Positions 53,055-63,740 of a DNA stretch of 64,000 nucleotides are shown here, in pieces. A model generated the notes under the pieces. The model had not been told where the DNA came from. It worked only from the letters and a program-made list of their open reading frames with translations, and did no database searches. A program made the translations under genes and the position numbers. Position 1 is the stretch's first letter. The number at the start of each line of letters is the position of its first letter. This DNA is from Bathynomus jamesi. Lineage: Eukaryota; Arthropoda; Malacostraca; Isopoda; Cirolanidae. Where the stretch lies: positions 187,001-251,000 of the forward strand of contig JAJOZX010000091.1 of assembly GCA_023014485.1 (NCBI GenBank), given 5' to 3'.

Positions 53055-53392
53055 TATATATATTAATGTAAAGAAAGACGCTTGTATAGAAGAACGTTCC
53101 GCACAAGATGAGGAGGGAGAACGAGCAAATCTTGTGCGGAACGTTCTTCTACACAAACGTCGTTCTTTACAGTAATTATACTTTGTTGTTTGCAGTTAAA
53201 ATGTGCATATGTGTGTGTATATATATATATATATATATACTTGTATGAAAATTATTTCACGAAAGTAACACGTGAAAAATATTTATGATGAATAAAACCA
53301 CGAAGGAAAGGAAACACAAAATGGTGCTCAAGCGCTTTCGTCTAATGACATCCTCAGGAACACTGAAGTACATAAAAAGGTTAAGCCTATAT

Positions 53393-54391
53393 GACGCGTT
53401 CGGTGGAGAAGGGGCGAACGCAACATTTTCGAATTATGCCACAAAATGCAGTTAAAGTTTGTAAACTTTAAACCTTTGTATTTTTCCGGTTTATTGAAAT
53501 GTTGTATGAATTTGAACACATATTTGAGTAAAATATTGTTGTGTAATATGTCGATATAATAAAACGCCAAGAAATTTTACAATATTATTTATTGATAGCT
53601 TCTGATGTTAACTGGTGTAATCCATTATTTGGTCCTCTTCGTCGAATGTTGTATTACCTGCTTCAACTGTTTCGGTTTCTTCCAGTTCCTTTAACAATCT
53701 TGTATAATAGTTCACTGCAGTTGCAGGCATTAGGTCTGATAATTCTTTGAGATCTTTTATTTTTTCCTTAGTTATTGGCAGCAATTGGGAATACTTTGGT
53801 TGCAGTGTCTGCTGGGCTAGATTGAATAAACTGACACTGTAGGATTTTTTCCCTTTCTGCAGTCTGACGGGATGGCTATTATCTGGGGTTGTGCGTTATG
53901 CAGTAGATATTACGTAGCCTTCTTTGTGTTGAAAGTCAAATATTAACTTTCTTGCATCTGTAAATTTAGTAGTTGTTGATTTCCTAATGACAATGCACGT
54001 TTTTAGGAAGTCAAAATCGAGAAAATCAGCCTGTTTCATTTCTACAACTAGGAAGCGCTGCGAAACAGCTGTAGTTATGGCCGTAACATAATCTCTTTTG
54101 GTGTAAATAATATTGCTGTAATTATTTTTTATATTTTGTTCAATTTGGCCAAATTGAGCATCACAGGGCATTGTCGAGTGACCAGAAAGTAGATAGATGT
54201 GTTCAATGTGAAGCAATGATGCGGAGTGAATTTCTCTGAGATACATTAAAACCTAAATTTTACCGTGAAAGAGTGCAGACTAACATCTAATTTTTTGCAT
54301 AGGTAAAGCAAAGGTTTTAAAAGATAATTATACGACAAAAAACTCATTTTTCGAATTTTGTGGCGTTCGCCCCTTCTCCACCGAACGCGTC
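53393..54391 (-). mobile_element. ATAT-flanked DNA transposon A (999 bp)
   Basis: Perfect 29-bp inverted termini begin GACGCGTTCGGTGGAGAAGG. ATAT duplications at 53389-53392 and 54392-54395 are confirmed by the uninterrupted PLE sequence at 56057-56072 (CCTATATATAGG). It carries one minus-strand coding region, described separately. Terminus plan and ATAT target are shared with elements B (40311) and C (20455). Confidence 0.92.
53611..54246 (-). pseudogene. Putative transposase C-terminal part of element A
   Basis: About 211 codons from MYLREIHSASLLHIEHIYLL to DEEDQIMDYTS, one frame with a single internal TAA at 53896-53898. The motif SGHSTMPCDAQFGQIEQNIK (GHS-x2-P-x-D-x2-F-x2-IE) is the most conserved-looking part. 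Downstream are VEMKQADFLDFDFLK and a C-terminal segment TKEKIKDLKELSDLMPATAV. I have the impression that similar GHS..P.D..F..IE proteins are multicopy in arthropods, but I cannot name a superfamily. The N-terminal half, with any DNA-binding domain, is missing, so this copy is non-autonomous. Calling it a transposase rests on its place inside the TIRs. Confidence 0.6.
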
Positions 54392-54475
54392 ATATATAGG
54401 TTACAGAAAGAAAAAAGAAAAAATAAATAACATACATACACACACACATATATATATATATATACATACATATCT

Positions 54476-54508
<33 letters not shown>

Positions 54509-54752
54509 CAATAAACAGAGAAGTAAAAATAAAAAATTAAAAATTAAAACCTTAAAGGATTACCAGTGAGGCGTACAGATTTGTAAGGAAAAATATCGAT
54601 TTTTAGCACAAGATCAAATGGATTATAAAAATACAAATTTATACTGGAACTCTGCCCGGGTTTTAACACACTGCTGCCTATGGTCAGGTTTCGATATATA
54701 TATATAAAAAAAAAAAACTGCAAATTAAAAGTTAATAAAGTAGAAGACAAGT

Positions 54753-55528
54753 TTACCAAAGATTTAATGTTTTACCCTTCTTATCTAAATCTGTTTTAAA
54801 GGAATTCAAAATAACAGGATCGAGTTGAAAAAGACCTTTGCTTATGTTGAAGTTATTTGAAAGTTGGATAATGGCAGACTCAAGAATATTTCTATTAACA
54901 ATGTTGCTTGAATGGAATAAAACTGAAGCATTATTCCAATCAATACAGTGGGCTAAATCTGACAAATGGACAAAAAGGGCACTGGACAACTGTCCTGTTC
55001 TAACGGAATATTGATGCTGTTTTATACGTGTGTGCAAATCCTTTCCGTCTGACCTATGTAAAAGGAATCACATTGTTTACAACCAATTTTATAGATAATG
55101 CCTGAATTATTGGTAGGGCTATTTTTTACTATGATATTTTTCACAATATTCTTATATGAAAATACTACATTAATATCCAAAAGTTTAAGTACATTAGCAA
55201 TGCCTAAAAAGCCCGGGAAAAATGGAAGTACTAAAATATTTTTTGACAAAGTACGAGTGTTAATATTGACACGATAGAAAGTTTGTTTTGCCTTGTTGAG
55301 ACAAGATTCCATAAACGCAGATGGATAACACAAATCACTTCCAATACCGTTGATTTTTTCCAATTCGGCATCGATGTATTCCGGACTGGCGATCCTAAGG
55401 GCGCGGAGAAACATTGATGAAAATATGGCCTTCTTAGTGGGGGTATCATGTCCCGAGTAAAAGTGTCCATTTGTCAGAGTCAGCCCACTGTATTGATTGG
55501 AATAATGCTTCAGTTTTATTCCATTCAA
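54753..55528 (-). pseudogene. PLE RT C-terminus and GIY-YIG domain, one frameshift
   Basis: 55528-55022 encodes GLTLTNGHFYSGHDTPTKKA, FYRVNINTRTLSKNILVLPF and NNSGIIYKIGCKQCDSFYIG, the GIY-YIG endonuclease start. A frame change near 55030 follows (QTER); 55037-54753 continues HTRIKQHQYSVRTGQLSSAL and ends LDKKGKTLNLW. The RT catalytic domain is not present. C-x2-C (CKQC) before the GIY-YIG strand matches known PLE structure. Confidence 0.88.
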
Positions 55529-55683
55529 GCAACATTGTTAATAGAAATATTCTTGAGTCTGCCATTATCCAACTTTCAAATAACTTCAACATAAGCAAAG
55601 GTCTTTTTCAACTCGATCCTGTTATTTTGAATTCCTTTAAAACAGATTTAGATAAGAAGGGTAAAACATTAAATCTTTGGTAA
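55471..55683 (+). pseudogene. Second PLE copy, C-terminal fragment
   Basis: SESAHCIDWNNASVLFHSSN to LDKKGKTLNLW is almost identical to 54753-54960 in the opposite orientation. The fragment starts within the GIY-YIG C-terminal part. Confidence 0.88.
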
Positions 55684-56166
55684 ACTTGTCTTCTACTTTA
55701 TTAACTTTTAATTTGCATTTTATTTATTTTTTTATATATATCGAAACCTGACCATAGGCAGCAGTGTGTTAAAACCCGGGCAGAGTTCCAGTATAAATTT
55801 GTATTTTTATAATCCATTTGATCTTGTGCTAAAAATCGATATTTTTCCTTACAAATCTGTACGCCTCACTGGTAATCCTTTAAGGTTTAAATTTTTTATT
55901 TTTTATTTTTACTTCTCTGTTTATTGTATATATACAGTATGTATGTATGTATGTATGTATGTATTTGTATATATAGATATGTATGTATATATATGTATAT
56001 ATATATATGTGTGTGTGTATGTATGTTATTTATTTTTTATTTTTTCTTTCTGTAACCTATATATAGGCTTAACCTTTTTATGTACTTCAGTGTTCCTGAG
56101 GATGTCATTAGACGAAAGCGCTTGAGCACCATTTTGTGTTTCCTTTCCTTCGTGGTTTTATTCATC

Positions 56167-56360
<194 letters not shown>

Positions 56361-56361
56361 A

Positions 56362-56900
56362 CCGCTCAAAAGTTTGGGAGTGCTGGAGGTTTCTCGTTCA
56401 TGTTTCACACTTCATGATAAGGCGTCACATCTTGTATGAAATCTATCTATGGGTCTGTATTATATCTACAACACTTAATATTTTAACATGCTGAGATTGA
56501 TTTTCGCTTTTCTTCCGTAATAAATATAAAAATGGTCCTTGGAAGAGATTTAAATTACCTTAAAATGGGCATGATTTCGAGGGGTCCGTTTGGATGGTGC
56601 CTTTCGTGACCAAAGTCGCCGAGATTGTTCGTGTTTCAAAAGGACTATAGCCTCCAAGGTCATGATATATGGATGGCATTGAAAAAGGTACAAGCAAACG
56701 TAATAGTGAACGCAAAAACAAAGACGAAATAAATGAACTGAAAATCGTGAACGGAAGACAAATGCATCAAAATCTGTCCAGAGATTAATTAACAGTACTC
56801 TGCAACGACGACCATTTACTGTCGCTGTCAAAATAAGTAGAAGAGAACTAAACAAATAAGATTTGGTACTGTAGAGGCTTCCGATCACTCTTCACAATCT
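56362..56900 (+). pseudogene. Tc1-like element 5' part with HTH remnant
   Basis: TACCGCTCAAAAGTTTGGGA at 56361 resembles a Tc1-type TIR. From 56533 the sequence encodes, with frame changes, RDLNYLKMGMI, FGWCLS.VTKVAEIVRVSKR and a basic stretch KRNSERKNKDEI, consistent with a paired-like HTH. Later codons (LQRRPFTVAVK) fit the second HTH. Catalytic domain and right TIR are not seen. Confidence 0.45.
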
Positions 56901-57205
56901 GTGACAATGTTGTTTTCTCACGTTGTTTTTCAGCATTACTTTCCGCTCGCTGTTGTGCTTCTTTCATGCAATTTATTGCTTTGGCATTGCCCTTCTTGGC
57001 GCATGCCCATGCACACTATTCTTCGGGAAACAAATCTCGGCTACTGAGGCACCAGCCAAACCGGGCCCCTCTAATATCGTGTCCATTTTAGCATCATTTA
57101 TATCTCTTGTAGAAGTTTTGGAATATTTACTCTGGAAGAAAAGCAAAACTCAATCGCAGCATATTAAAATATTAAATGTTCTACATATAATACGGTAGGT
57201 AGGTA
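56901..57205. other. Unassigned, possible extension of the Tc1-like fragment
   Basis: Open frame 56923-57198 is hydrophobic at its start but matches nothing I recognise. Confidence 0.35.
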
Positions 57206-57211
57206 GGCAGG

Positions 57212-58025
57212 GCCGTTTCTAGCCATTAGGGGGCCCTAAGCAGTATACCCATTTGAGGCCCCACCCCTCCATCCACCAACTCACGCCTTACTACATCACC
57301 TCAGCACACAAATACAAAAAATGGCTGTGTTAATAAAAAACAATTATGAAACAATTTTAATGAAACATTTATGTCCAAAACAACAAATATGTACTTTCAG
57401 AAGACAAACAGAAAAAATACTCTTCATGAAATTTCTGAAAATTAGCTTATACATTATTTAGAATAAATGACGCAGAACTATGTATAAAAAAATCATGCAA
57501 TTATCAACTACCAAACAATTACTAACTACGATACAATCGTGTAATAGCTAACAGTTATACAGAACAGTTTGTATCTTCAAAATTTTTGCCTCCTAGATTT
57601 TTTCTGGGCGAAATCATCAATAACATCATCATATGAAATCTCCCTGCCAACGTCCTGGTTCATGCTTATGATGCCAAGGCCACTGAGGCGATCCTGCCCC
57701 ATTGATGATCTGAGGTAGTTCTTGATTAGCTTCACCTTAGAGAAGCTCCTCTCGGCTGACGCTACTGTCACAGGGAATGTGAAATCTGGACTGATTTAAA
57801 ATGGTCCTCGAGACACCAGATCTGTCTTCAAGGCATCTGACAGGACAACTGGCCAGTCATACGGATCAAACGGTGGAGCAGATCTTGGTTCTTGTTGCTC
57901 AGTAGAAATGCCCGTGTATGGTGTTTGAAGCTGAACAGAAGATGGGCCACTTGTTGGTTCATCAGGCTCTACGTCTACTGGTGTTTGGGGTTGCATAGAG
58001 GATGGTCCTGCTGTTGGCTCATGAT
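57212..58025 (-). mobile_element. Internally deleted hAT (ZMYM1/TTF-type) remnant
   Basis: Left end CAGGGCCGTTTCTAGCCATT is hAT-like. The minus strand at 57996-57577 fuses an N-terminal piece (FDPYDWPVVLSDALKTDLVS then RGPF) directly to a C-terminal hATC piece (FPVTVASAERSFSKVKLIKN then YLRSSMGQDRLSGL), in one frame with a single TAA at 57796-57798. Everything between, including the catalytic core, is deleted. The right end is replaced by a mariner TIR at 58028. Confidence 0.75.
57577..57996 (-). pseudogene. hAT transposase N- and C-terminal pieces fused by deletion
   Basis: Residues RGPF-stop-ISPDF join the two halves. The hATC signature is TVASAERSFSKVKLIK. The acidic/proline N-terminus (PQTPVDVEPDEPTSGPSS) is typical of ZMYM1-like hAT N-termini. 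It is non-functional because the DDE core is absent. Confidence 0.8.
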
Positions 58026-58198
58026 GCTTGGCGTAGTTAATTAAATTTTATATGCAAACAACTCGCTATAACATTTTGATCACTTAGATTACTAATTTAC
58101 CTTTCATTGGCAATTGCTATAACAATATATTGTTTGGTTTTTTTAAATTATAAAATATATGATGCTATAAAGAGTATATAGTTTTTTTTGGGACACCC
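58026..58198. mobile_element. Solo TIR of the DD41D element
   Basis: CTTGGCGTAGTTAATTAAAT through TTTTGGGACACCCT matches the right TIR at 52882-53054 with a few differences. No transposase or partner TIR is adjacent. It abuts the hAT remnant directly at 58025. Confidence 0.9.
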
Positions 58199-58212
58199 TA
58201 TATATATATATG

Positions 58213-58342
58213 GGATTGAACTCAGAATGGTTCCCTGAGGCTCTTTCATGATACACACAGACCGATGGAACAAGGAACTCTTCTGGGAAAATTAAATCCA
58301 CTATAGTCCGAATAAGTAATGGTAAATGACAAATACCATAGT
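58213..58342 (+). repeat. Dispersed repeat, rearranged copy
   Basis: 58265-58342 matches 51930-52006. The preceding AACTCAGAATGGTTCCCTGAG is the inverse complement of 52008-52029, giving a head-to-head-like layout. See 51907-52030. Confidence 0.7.
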
Positions 58343-58436
58343 TTTTCTTTTTCATGATGTTAGCCCGACGTGGGCAACGAGTCACTCACAAAGAGGCCCC
58401 AAAAATATAGCTTTGGGACTGGGACAGGATGTGTGT

Positions 58437-58439
<3 letters not shown>

Positions 58440-58501
<62 letters not shown>

Positions 58502-58506
58502 GTATA

Positions 58507-58551
<45 letters not shown>
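58440..58551. repeat. (AT)n microsatellite with TGTATATA interruptions
   Basis: AT tract with three GTATAT interruptions. Confidence 0.95.
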
Positions 58552-58555
<4 letters not shown>

Positions 58556-59375
58556 CGTAATCAGTAATCCACGTTACGAACATGGTTGGTTGATATAGAT
58601 GCTATTATAGTTGTGTTTAATAAACAATGCAGTAATTTTTAACTACTGTACAAAGTATTTTGATTCTTGTCAAACATGTAATCATATTTGTCAATTACAT
58701 AACATTGTCATTTAGTTTCTTCCATATAATGTCTAAGAAAATAGTACGTTGTTTATTTACAGTATATTGCATACTGTCATTCGTACTACATTGTCAAAAG
58801 AGTTTGCCTGTTTGCCATACCCATTTAGTCGATGGTCTGTCCATACGATTTTTCTGTCAAAAACATCGATGCGTTGACGAAATGAAATGAATATTGTTGA
58901 AAGCATTTGGAGTTTGTTCAATTTGTTCAACGCTGTTTATTCTATAAGGAAATTTCTGTGTTAATTATGGAAATCATATCAAACAACTAAATAAACAATT
59001 CAGTGAACCTAAAACACAATAACGATCACTTCCAAAGACTTCTCTCTCTTCACCCTTCTCCTTCTGTCCTATTCTTTCATTTTTCCTAAAACCTTTAAGA
59101 AATTAATTTTGTGTGTAAATTACTGCTCTGCTTTCTTTTACATTAAAAATATTTCTCTCATTTAAGTCCTTATAAATCAGTAATAACCGATGTATATTAC
59201 TAAATTATAATTTCAATAAGGAATTTGAATAACTATATATAAATGTCATGACTCTACATACATAAATAGTATTAATGTAATTAAATAATTATTGCCATGA
59301 AAGGTAATTCATACTAAGATGTAGTACTTAAGACCACTTTTCTGTACCCTCCTCCTTTCTCTATACTCAATTTCA
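58552..59375. other. Intergenic, nothing recognised
   Basis: Open frame 58660-58890 has no known domain. Pyrimidine-rich run near 59040-59080. Confidence 0.5.
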
Positions 59376-59379
59376 CTCT

Positions 59380-60930
59380 AAAGGTGGGTGTTGCGTATAT
59401 GTACGCAACTGACCTAACTTAGTCCTCTCGTATTCCCGAACTTGAATCCTCCGAATTCTACACCCTCTGGCTACAGTTTACATACCAATCTCAAACTAAT
59501 ACATCTGCGCTGTTTGTTTTTCTCCTAATTCTACTGACTGTCCAAAACTCTGACTACCTCGCTTCCAAAGTGGAATACATTCTATCCCACTCTCCATTCG
59601 CTGAAATGTCCATTTTAGGAGATTTCAATGTTCACTACCACCTTTGGCTTTCCTCCCATTTCATTGACATCCCTGGTGAACTAGCTTACAAGTTCTCTAT
59701 CCTAAATAACCTAAAGCAGATTGTACAGCACCCAACTCGTATCCCCGATCGCCTTGGAAATAGGTCCAACATTCTGGATTTATTTCTCATCACTGGTCCT
59801 CCTCCTTACTCTGTCAAACTTTTTTGGGGCTCCCCCTCCGGCCACGATCTTACATCTGTTTCCTGTCCTATCGCTCCAGTTCGGCCTTTGGATACCCCGA
59901 AGAATAGACGCCTTTGGCACTTTGGCGCCGCTGATTGAGAGGATCTTAGGCAGTACTTCTCTGACTTCTATGGAATGATTACTACTTCCGTGGCCGGGAC
60001 CCCACCGAGTGCGCTGAGCGCATCACGGAGGTGATTCTCTCGGCCATGGAGGCGTACATTCCATATGCTATTCCTACTACTAATGTTAAAGACCTCGGTT
60101 TAACTTGTTCTTATGCTATCCGCAACACAGAGGAGGCTTTCAGAAGGTACCGACGCCATCCAACTCTTGATTCTCACTTAGCTTATATTTCTGCCCGGAA
60201 TCATTCAAAATCTGTTCTTCGACTCGCCAAAAATCCCTTTATCAGACAAAAATGTTTAAACCTATTCAGTTCTTATTATTCTCGCTCTTTCTGGCACCTA
60301 GCTAAGAACCTCTTCAACAACTTTACTACTTCTTCTTTCCCTCCTCTTTTCCATTCTGACATCTCAGTTGCCGTCTCTTCTCCTGACAAAGCTGAACTCT
60401 TCGCTCAAACTTTCGCCTCCAACTCAACCTTGGACGATCCCGGTGCTATTCTTCCATCTCCTCCTCCCTCTGACTTTATTGTGTCTGAAATTAGAATCTC
60501 TTCCAAAAATGTTTATTCTGCCCTATTTCGGCTGAACTCTAGGAAGGCGTACGGTCCTGATGGTGTTCCTCTTGCTGCTTTGAAGAACTGTGCTTCAGTG
60601 CTGACACCCTCCCTCGGCAAACTGTTTCGTCTTTGTCCTTCATCTGGTACTTTTCCTTCCCATTGGAAGGTCGCTTTCATTCAGCCTTTTTTTTTAATCT
60701 ATCCTTAATAGGATGGACGCTCTACTGCCGTAGGCGATCTTGTTGCATATCCCTCTGACTCTTGGTCATCCTCCTTTCGGGATTTCGGCGAAACCTTTGC
60801 TATTGCGTTAGACATATCAAAAGCTTTTGATAGAGTCTGGTACAAATCCTTAATTTCCAAACTGCCCTCCTTCAGTTTCTATCCTTCTATCTATCCCCTC
60901 ATCTCTGATTTCTTTGTACATGTATTGTCT
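59380..60930 (+). pseudogene. LINE endonuclease/RT protein, broken
   Basis: 59380-59460 GGCCVYVRNDL and LESSEFYTLWLQFTY-like sequence are endonuclease strands with stops. 59570-59938 has ILGDFNVHYHLWLSS, IVQHPTRIPDRLGNRSNILD and SPSGHDLTSVSCPI (SDH box altered to GHD). A frame change near 59935-60030 leads to 60031-60708: RRYRRHPTLDSHLAYISARN, FAQTFASNSTLDD, LNSRKAYGPDGVPLAALKNC and SGTFPSHWKVAFIQPF. Then ALDISKAFDRVWYKSLISKL (60810-60880) with the RT catalytic aspartate, after which the sequence is deleted. The Y/FADD box is missing. Confidence 0.88.
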
Positions 60931-60975
60931 CTATCCTCAAAAATAAAGGATTCAAATTATTATTATTATTATTAT
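59380..60975 (+). mobile_element. Jockey-like LINE with internal deletion and ATT tail
   Basis: Contains endonuclease C-terminal half and RT N-terminal half, then a deletion of the rest of the RT. The true 3' end is retained: TCTATCCTCAAAAATAAAGG followed by (ATT)n at 60955-60978. The junction lies near 60925. Confidence 0.85.
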
Positions 60976-61014
<39 letters not shown>

Positions 61015-61031
61015 CAGTAACAGTAGTAGTA
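60955..61031. repeat. (ATT)n and (AGT)n microsatellites
   Basis: ATT units form the LINE tail, followed by TAG/AGT units. Confidence 0.95.
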
Positions 61032-61860
61032 TAACAACACCAAGTCTAACAACCAGATAAACAAATGTCACATTATATCTATGGAGAATATTTTTCCAAC
61101 TTTTATTTTTCTTTAAATTCCTAAGTTTAAATTTTAGTTTTACTGAAGTTGCCATGTTTCTTTTTTCGTACTCAACGTTTCGAAACGTTTTGTAAAAACC
61201 CTTCAAAGCCGATTTCCAAAGTTTTCTTCCCATAAGACGGGTACGAGGTTATAAATCACTTTTAAAGAGGAGGAAGCCATAACCAGAGACAGATATTAGA
61301 AGAAGATAATGAGAGAGAGGAGAGAGGGGAGAGAGAGGAGAGAGAGAGAAGCATCCAGGAAAATTATTGGCACAACTGATTTTACGCTTAATGCCTGTGC
61401 TTAGGTTACAAAGAGAATGTGTTGCGAGTCGAGTTTGTAGGTCAAGCAAGATTCCTCGTGCTGCTGATGCTCGTCATATACCACCATTTACCAACGGTCG
61501 CGTGAATGTACAATCAGACTGTGGCGAAAGTATGAGGCAAATAATTCAAAGCTTTGGTCTTGAAAATGAGTCATTTCATAATATAATTTTTGTCAGATAA
61601 CAAACAGTGACCATCCCTCGACCTTCGCTTAATAAAGGACGCCTGAAAAAGGCCGTTATCAGTCACGTGAAGTTCAATTTACGCATAAATGTTGTCGCAG
61701 ATATCGTAAATAATGTCATCTGCCATGAGGACCGGGTCAAATTATTTGTATAAACTGATCTACATTACACGTGCGACTCGGGCAAAATCCCTTCTTACAG
61801 CCGCCAATAAAAGCGAGAATTAGTATGAGACGAAAGATGATACATAGACCTACGGCATAA
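61032..61860. other. Intergenic; (GA)-rich patch at 61310-61350
   Basis: GAGAGAGGAGAGAGGGG patch. Open frames in it are simple-sequence. Nothing else recognised. Confidence 0.5.
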
Positions 61861-61864
61861 ATGC

Positions 61865-61950
61865 AAAAAACTAACTTTTTTCTACGTGAAGGTCAAAATA
61901 TGATAATTAAACCCACTCTAATAAACTCTGTCTATTAGAGTGGATTTTTA
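61865..61950. mobile_element. Scrap of the hairpin element seen at 2.7-3.1 kb
   Basis: TTTTTTCTACGTGAAGGTCA and CCCACTCTAATAAACTCTGT then CTATTAGAGTGG match, partly inverted, 2804-2830 and 2935-2995. The CTCTAATA...TATTAGAG pair forms a short hairpin. Confidence 0.6.
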
Positions 61951-62770
61951 TGACCTACGGCATATTAGATATTTCTTCCGCTGTCGACTGAGTCTCACTT
62001 CAATCATTTTACGTCGAATGAACTCGAACGGACTGAGAAAATGTTTAATGAAATACTTCAAGACTGCGACATTAATGTCGTTTATATTGTGTGTGTGTGT
62101 GTTAGTAGAGTTCATTACAAGTTTAAAAGTTTAAATACATTTTAATGGTGAATGTTGTTGTCTTCTTTTGGTCATAAGCAAAAGAATTTCTTGGAATTAC
62201 TTCACAAAATATCGCAATGACTGGCTTCGTTCCAATTTTTTTTTTTTTTTTTGAATGGGGACATTCACAAAAAAAAAAAAATCTCTTATAGGTGTATACA
62301 CTGTTTTATATATATATATAATGTCATTAGAAATGAAAGCGTTCGATGTCATAAAGGGAGTAATGGATTAACTTTAGGATAAGAATGATATTGGCTTATT
62401 TCTCTTTAATTCTTTTGAAAGCTGAGCAGGATTTAGGACTCAGGCATCGCCAGACAATGATTTTTTTTCCCTGAGGCTCGCATCAAACGTAATTCTGAAC
62501 CTTTCAGTCTACCATTTACCCTTTCCTTGCGGGTTTTGAAACTGGACCACGCGATTTGAAACTGGACCACGCGATTTTACGAGTCATACAATGAAAACGT
62601 GATGCATGATATATAAACCAATTGTAAAAGTTCTAAAATACAAATAATTGACGAAACTTCTGAATGACTTTGACACACTTTTTTTCCAAGTTTTTATTTT
62701 TATTTTCAGTTTCGTATAAGTGAAAACAGAAGCTATTTCAAGTAATCGAAAATGGTCATGAAATTAATTA
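61951..62770. other. Intergenic, nothing firm
   Basis: A tandem duplication of TTGAAACTGGACCACGCGAT at 62536-62577 and a (GT)n at 62088-62101. No coding or TIR signal. Confidence 0.5.
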
Positions 62771-62774
62771 AGAT

Positions 62775-63260
62775 AAGGTTTGAAACATAGCTTGAGCCAT
62801 ATTGGAAAATTACCCACTTAACATAAACATGATTTGAACCTGACTTGAAATTACTTAATTAACGTAACTATGGTTTGGATCTTATTCGAAGTATTTAGCG
62901 GAAACGTGGTTTGAACTTTATTCGATATTACTCAGTTAACATAAACATTGTTTAAACTCCGCTCGAAATTACTTTGGTTAACCCTTTGAGGACCAAAGGA
63001 CATATTTGTCCCAACGGAAATAATAATATAAATTGTACAATGATGCAACGTTTCTACAAATACATCTACATGTTTATACAGGTATCGTTTAGTTGTCGGA
63101 AAATTAACCCAAAAATGGGTCATTAAGTGACTATAGTTACTAATATCTAATTGTAAATAACAATAAAACTTAAACTTTTACGTTCAAAGAAACGTATACT
63201 GGTCGTCATAGGGTTAAACATAGTTTGGACCTTATTCGAAATTACTCGGTTAATTAACAT
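62775..63260. repeat. Diverged about 41-bp minisatellite, split by a MITE
   Basis: Units share AACATAAACATGGTTTGAAC and TTATTCGAAATTACT..GTT: starts at about 62820, 62861, 62902 and 62938, then one more after the insertion at 63217. Unit lengths vary from 36 to 42 bp. Confidence 0.65.
62982..63213. mobile_element. piggyBac-like MITE (232 bp) with TTAA target
   Basis: Termini CCCTTTGAGGACCA and complement CCCTATGACGACCA, flanked by TTAA at 62978-62981 and 63214-63217. CCC ends with TTAA duplications are the piggyBac signature. It interrupts the minisatellite. Non-coding. Confidence 0.75.
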
Positions 63261-63325
63261 AAACATGCAGTACAGTGTGAAGTGCTTAATTAATATAAAC
63301 AATACATGATTCGGTCCTTTCTTAA

Positions 63326-63419
63326 CGCATTAGTGCCCATAGGTCTTTTCCGAGACTGAATAAAATCGTCTGGCGTAAGCCAGAACCAAATCAGTAAAGT
63401 GACGCTGGGCACTAATTGG
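63326..63419. mobile_element. TTAA-flanked mini-MITE (94 bp)
   Basis: CGCATTAGTGCCCATAG and complement CCAATTAGTGCCCAGCG with TTAA at 63322-63325 and 63420-63423. Contains an internal hairpin TCTGGC-GTAA-GCCAGA. Could be a second, very short piggyBac-type MITE. Confidence 0.5.
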
Positions 63420-63519
63420 TTAATTATCATTCGGCCTTAAGGTGTCTCGAGGAACTAAAGAATTTTTATAGTTTTAAGAAAGTAAAAGTGTTCTCAAAGA
63501 AAAATATTTCGCTAGTACA

Positions 63520-63740
63520 GAGGGTTGACAAAACTAAGTAGACACCTTTGTTTTTTTTTGTTTTTTTTCCGTAGTTTTTGATTTGACAATAGAAGTCATT
63601 AAATAATAATAGATTTATTGAATGAGTATATTTAGAATCGGTGATGGTTTCCCCTTTCCATTATGTAAAGGTGACACACGTTCTGACATTACATTGATGA
63701 TCTTTGTCATACGTTCTTGAGGATACTCATCACGGTGCTC
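63520..63740 (-). pseudogene. Tc1-like transposase C-terminus and left TIR region
   Basis: Minus strand at 63735-63615 encodes REHRDEYPQERMTKIINVMS and ERVSPLHNGKGKPSPIL, the C-terminal tail of Tc1-type transposases. Outside it (63519-63545) AGAGGGTTGACAAAACTAAG looks like the terminal repeat. The rest of the element appears degraded or lies beyond the window. Confidence 0.6.

Noticed and set aside
59570..60708. Host gene with two exons
   Set aside because: The two frames are the endonuclease and RT parts of one LINE separated by a frame change; the LINE tail with ATT repeats follows.
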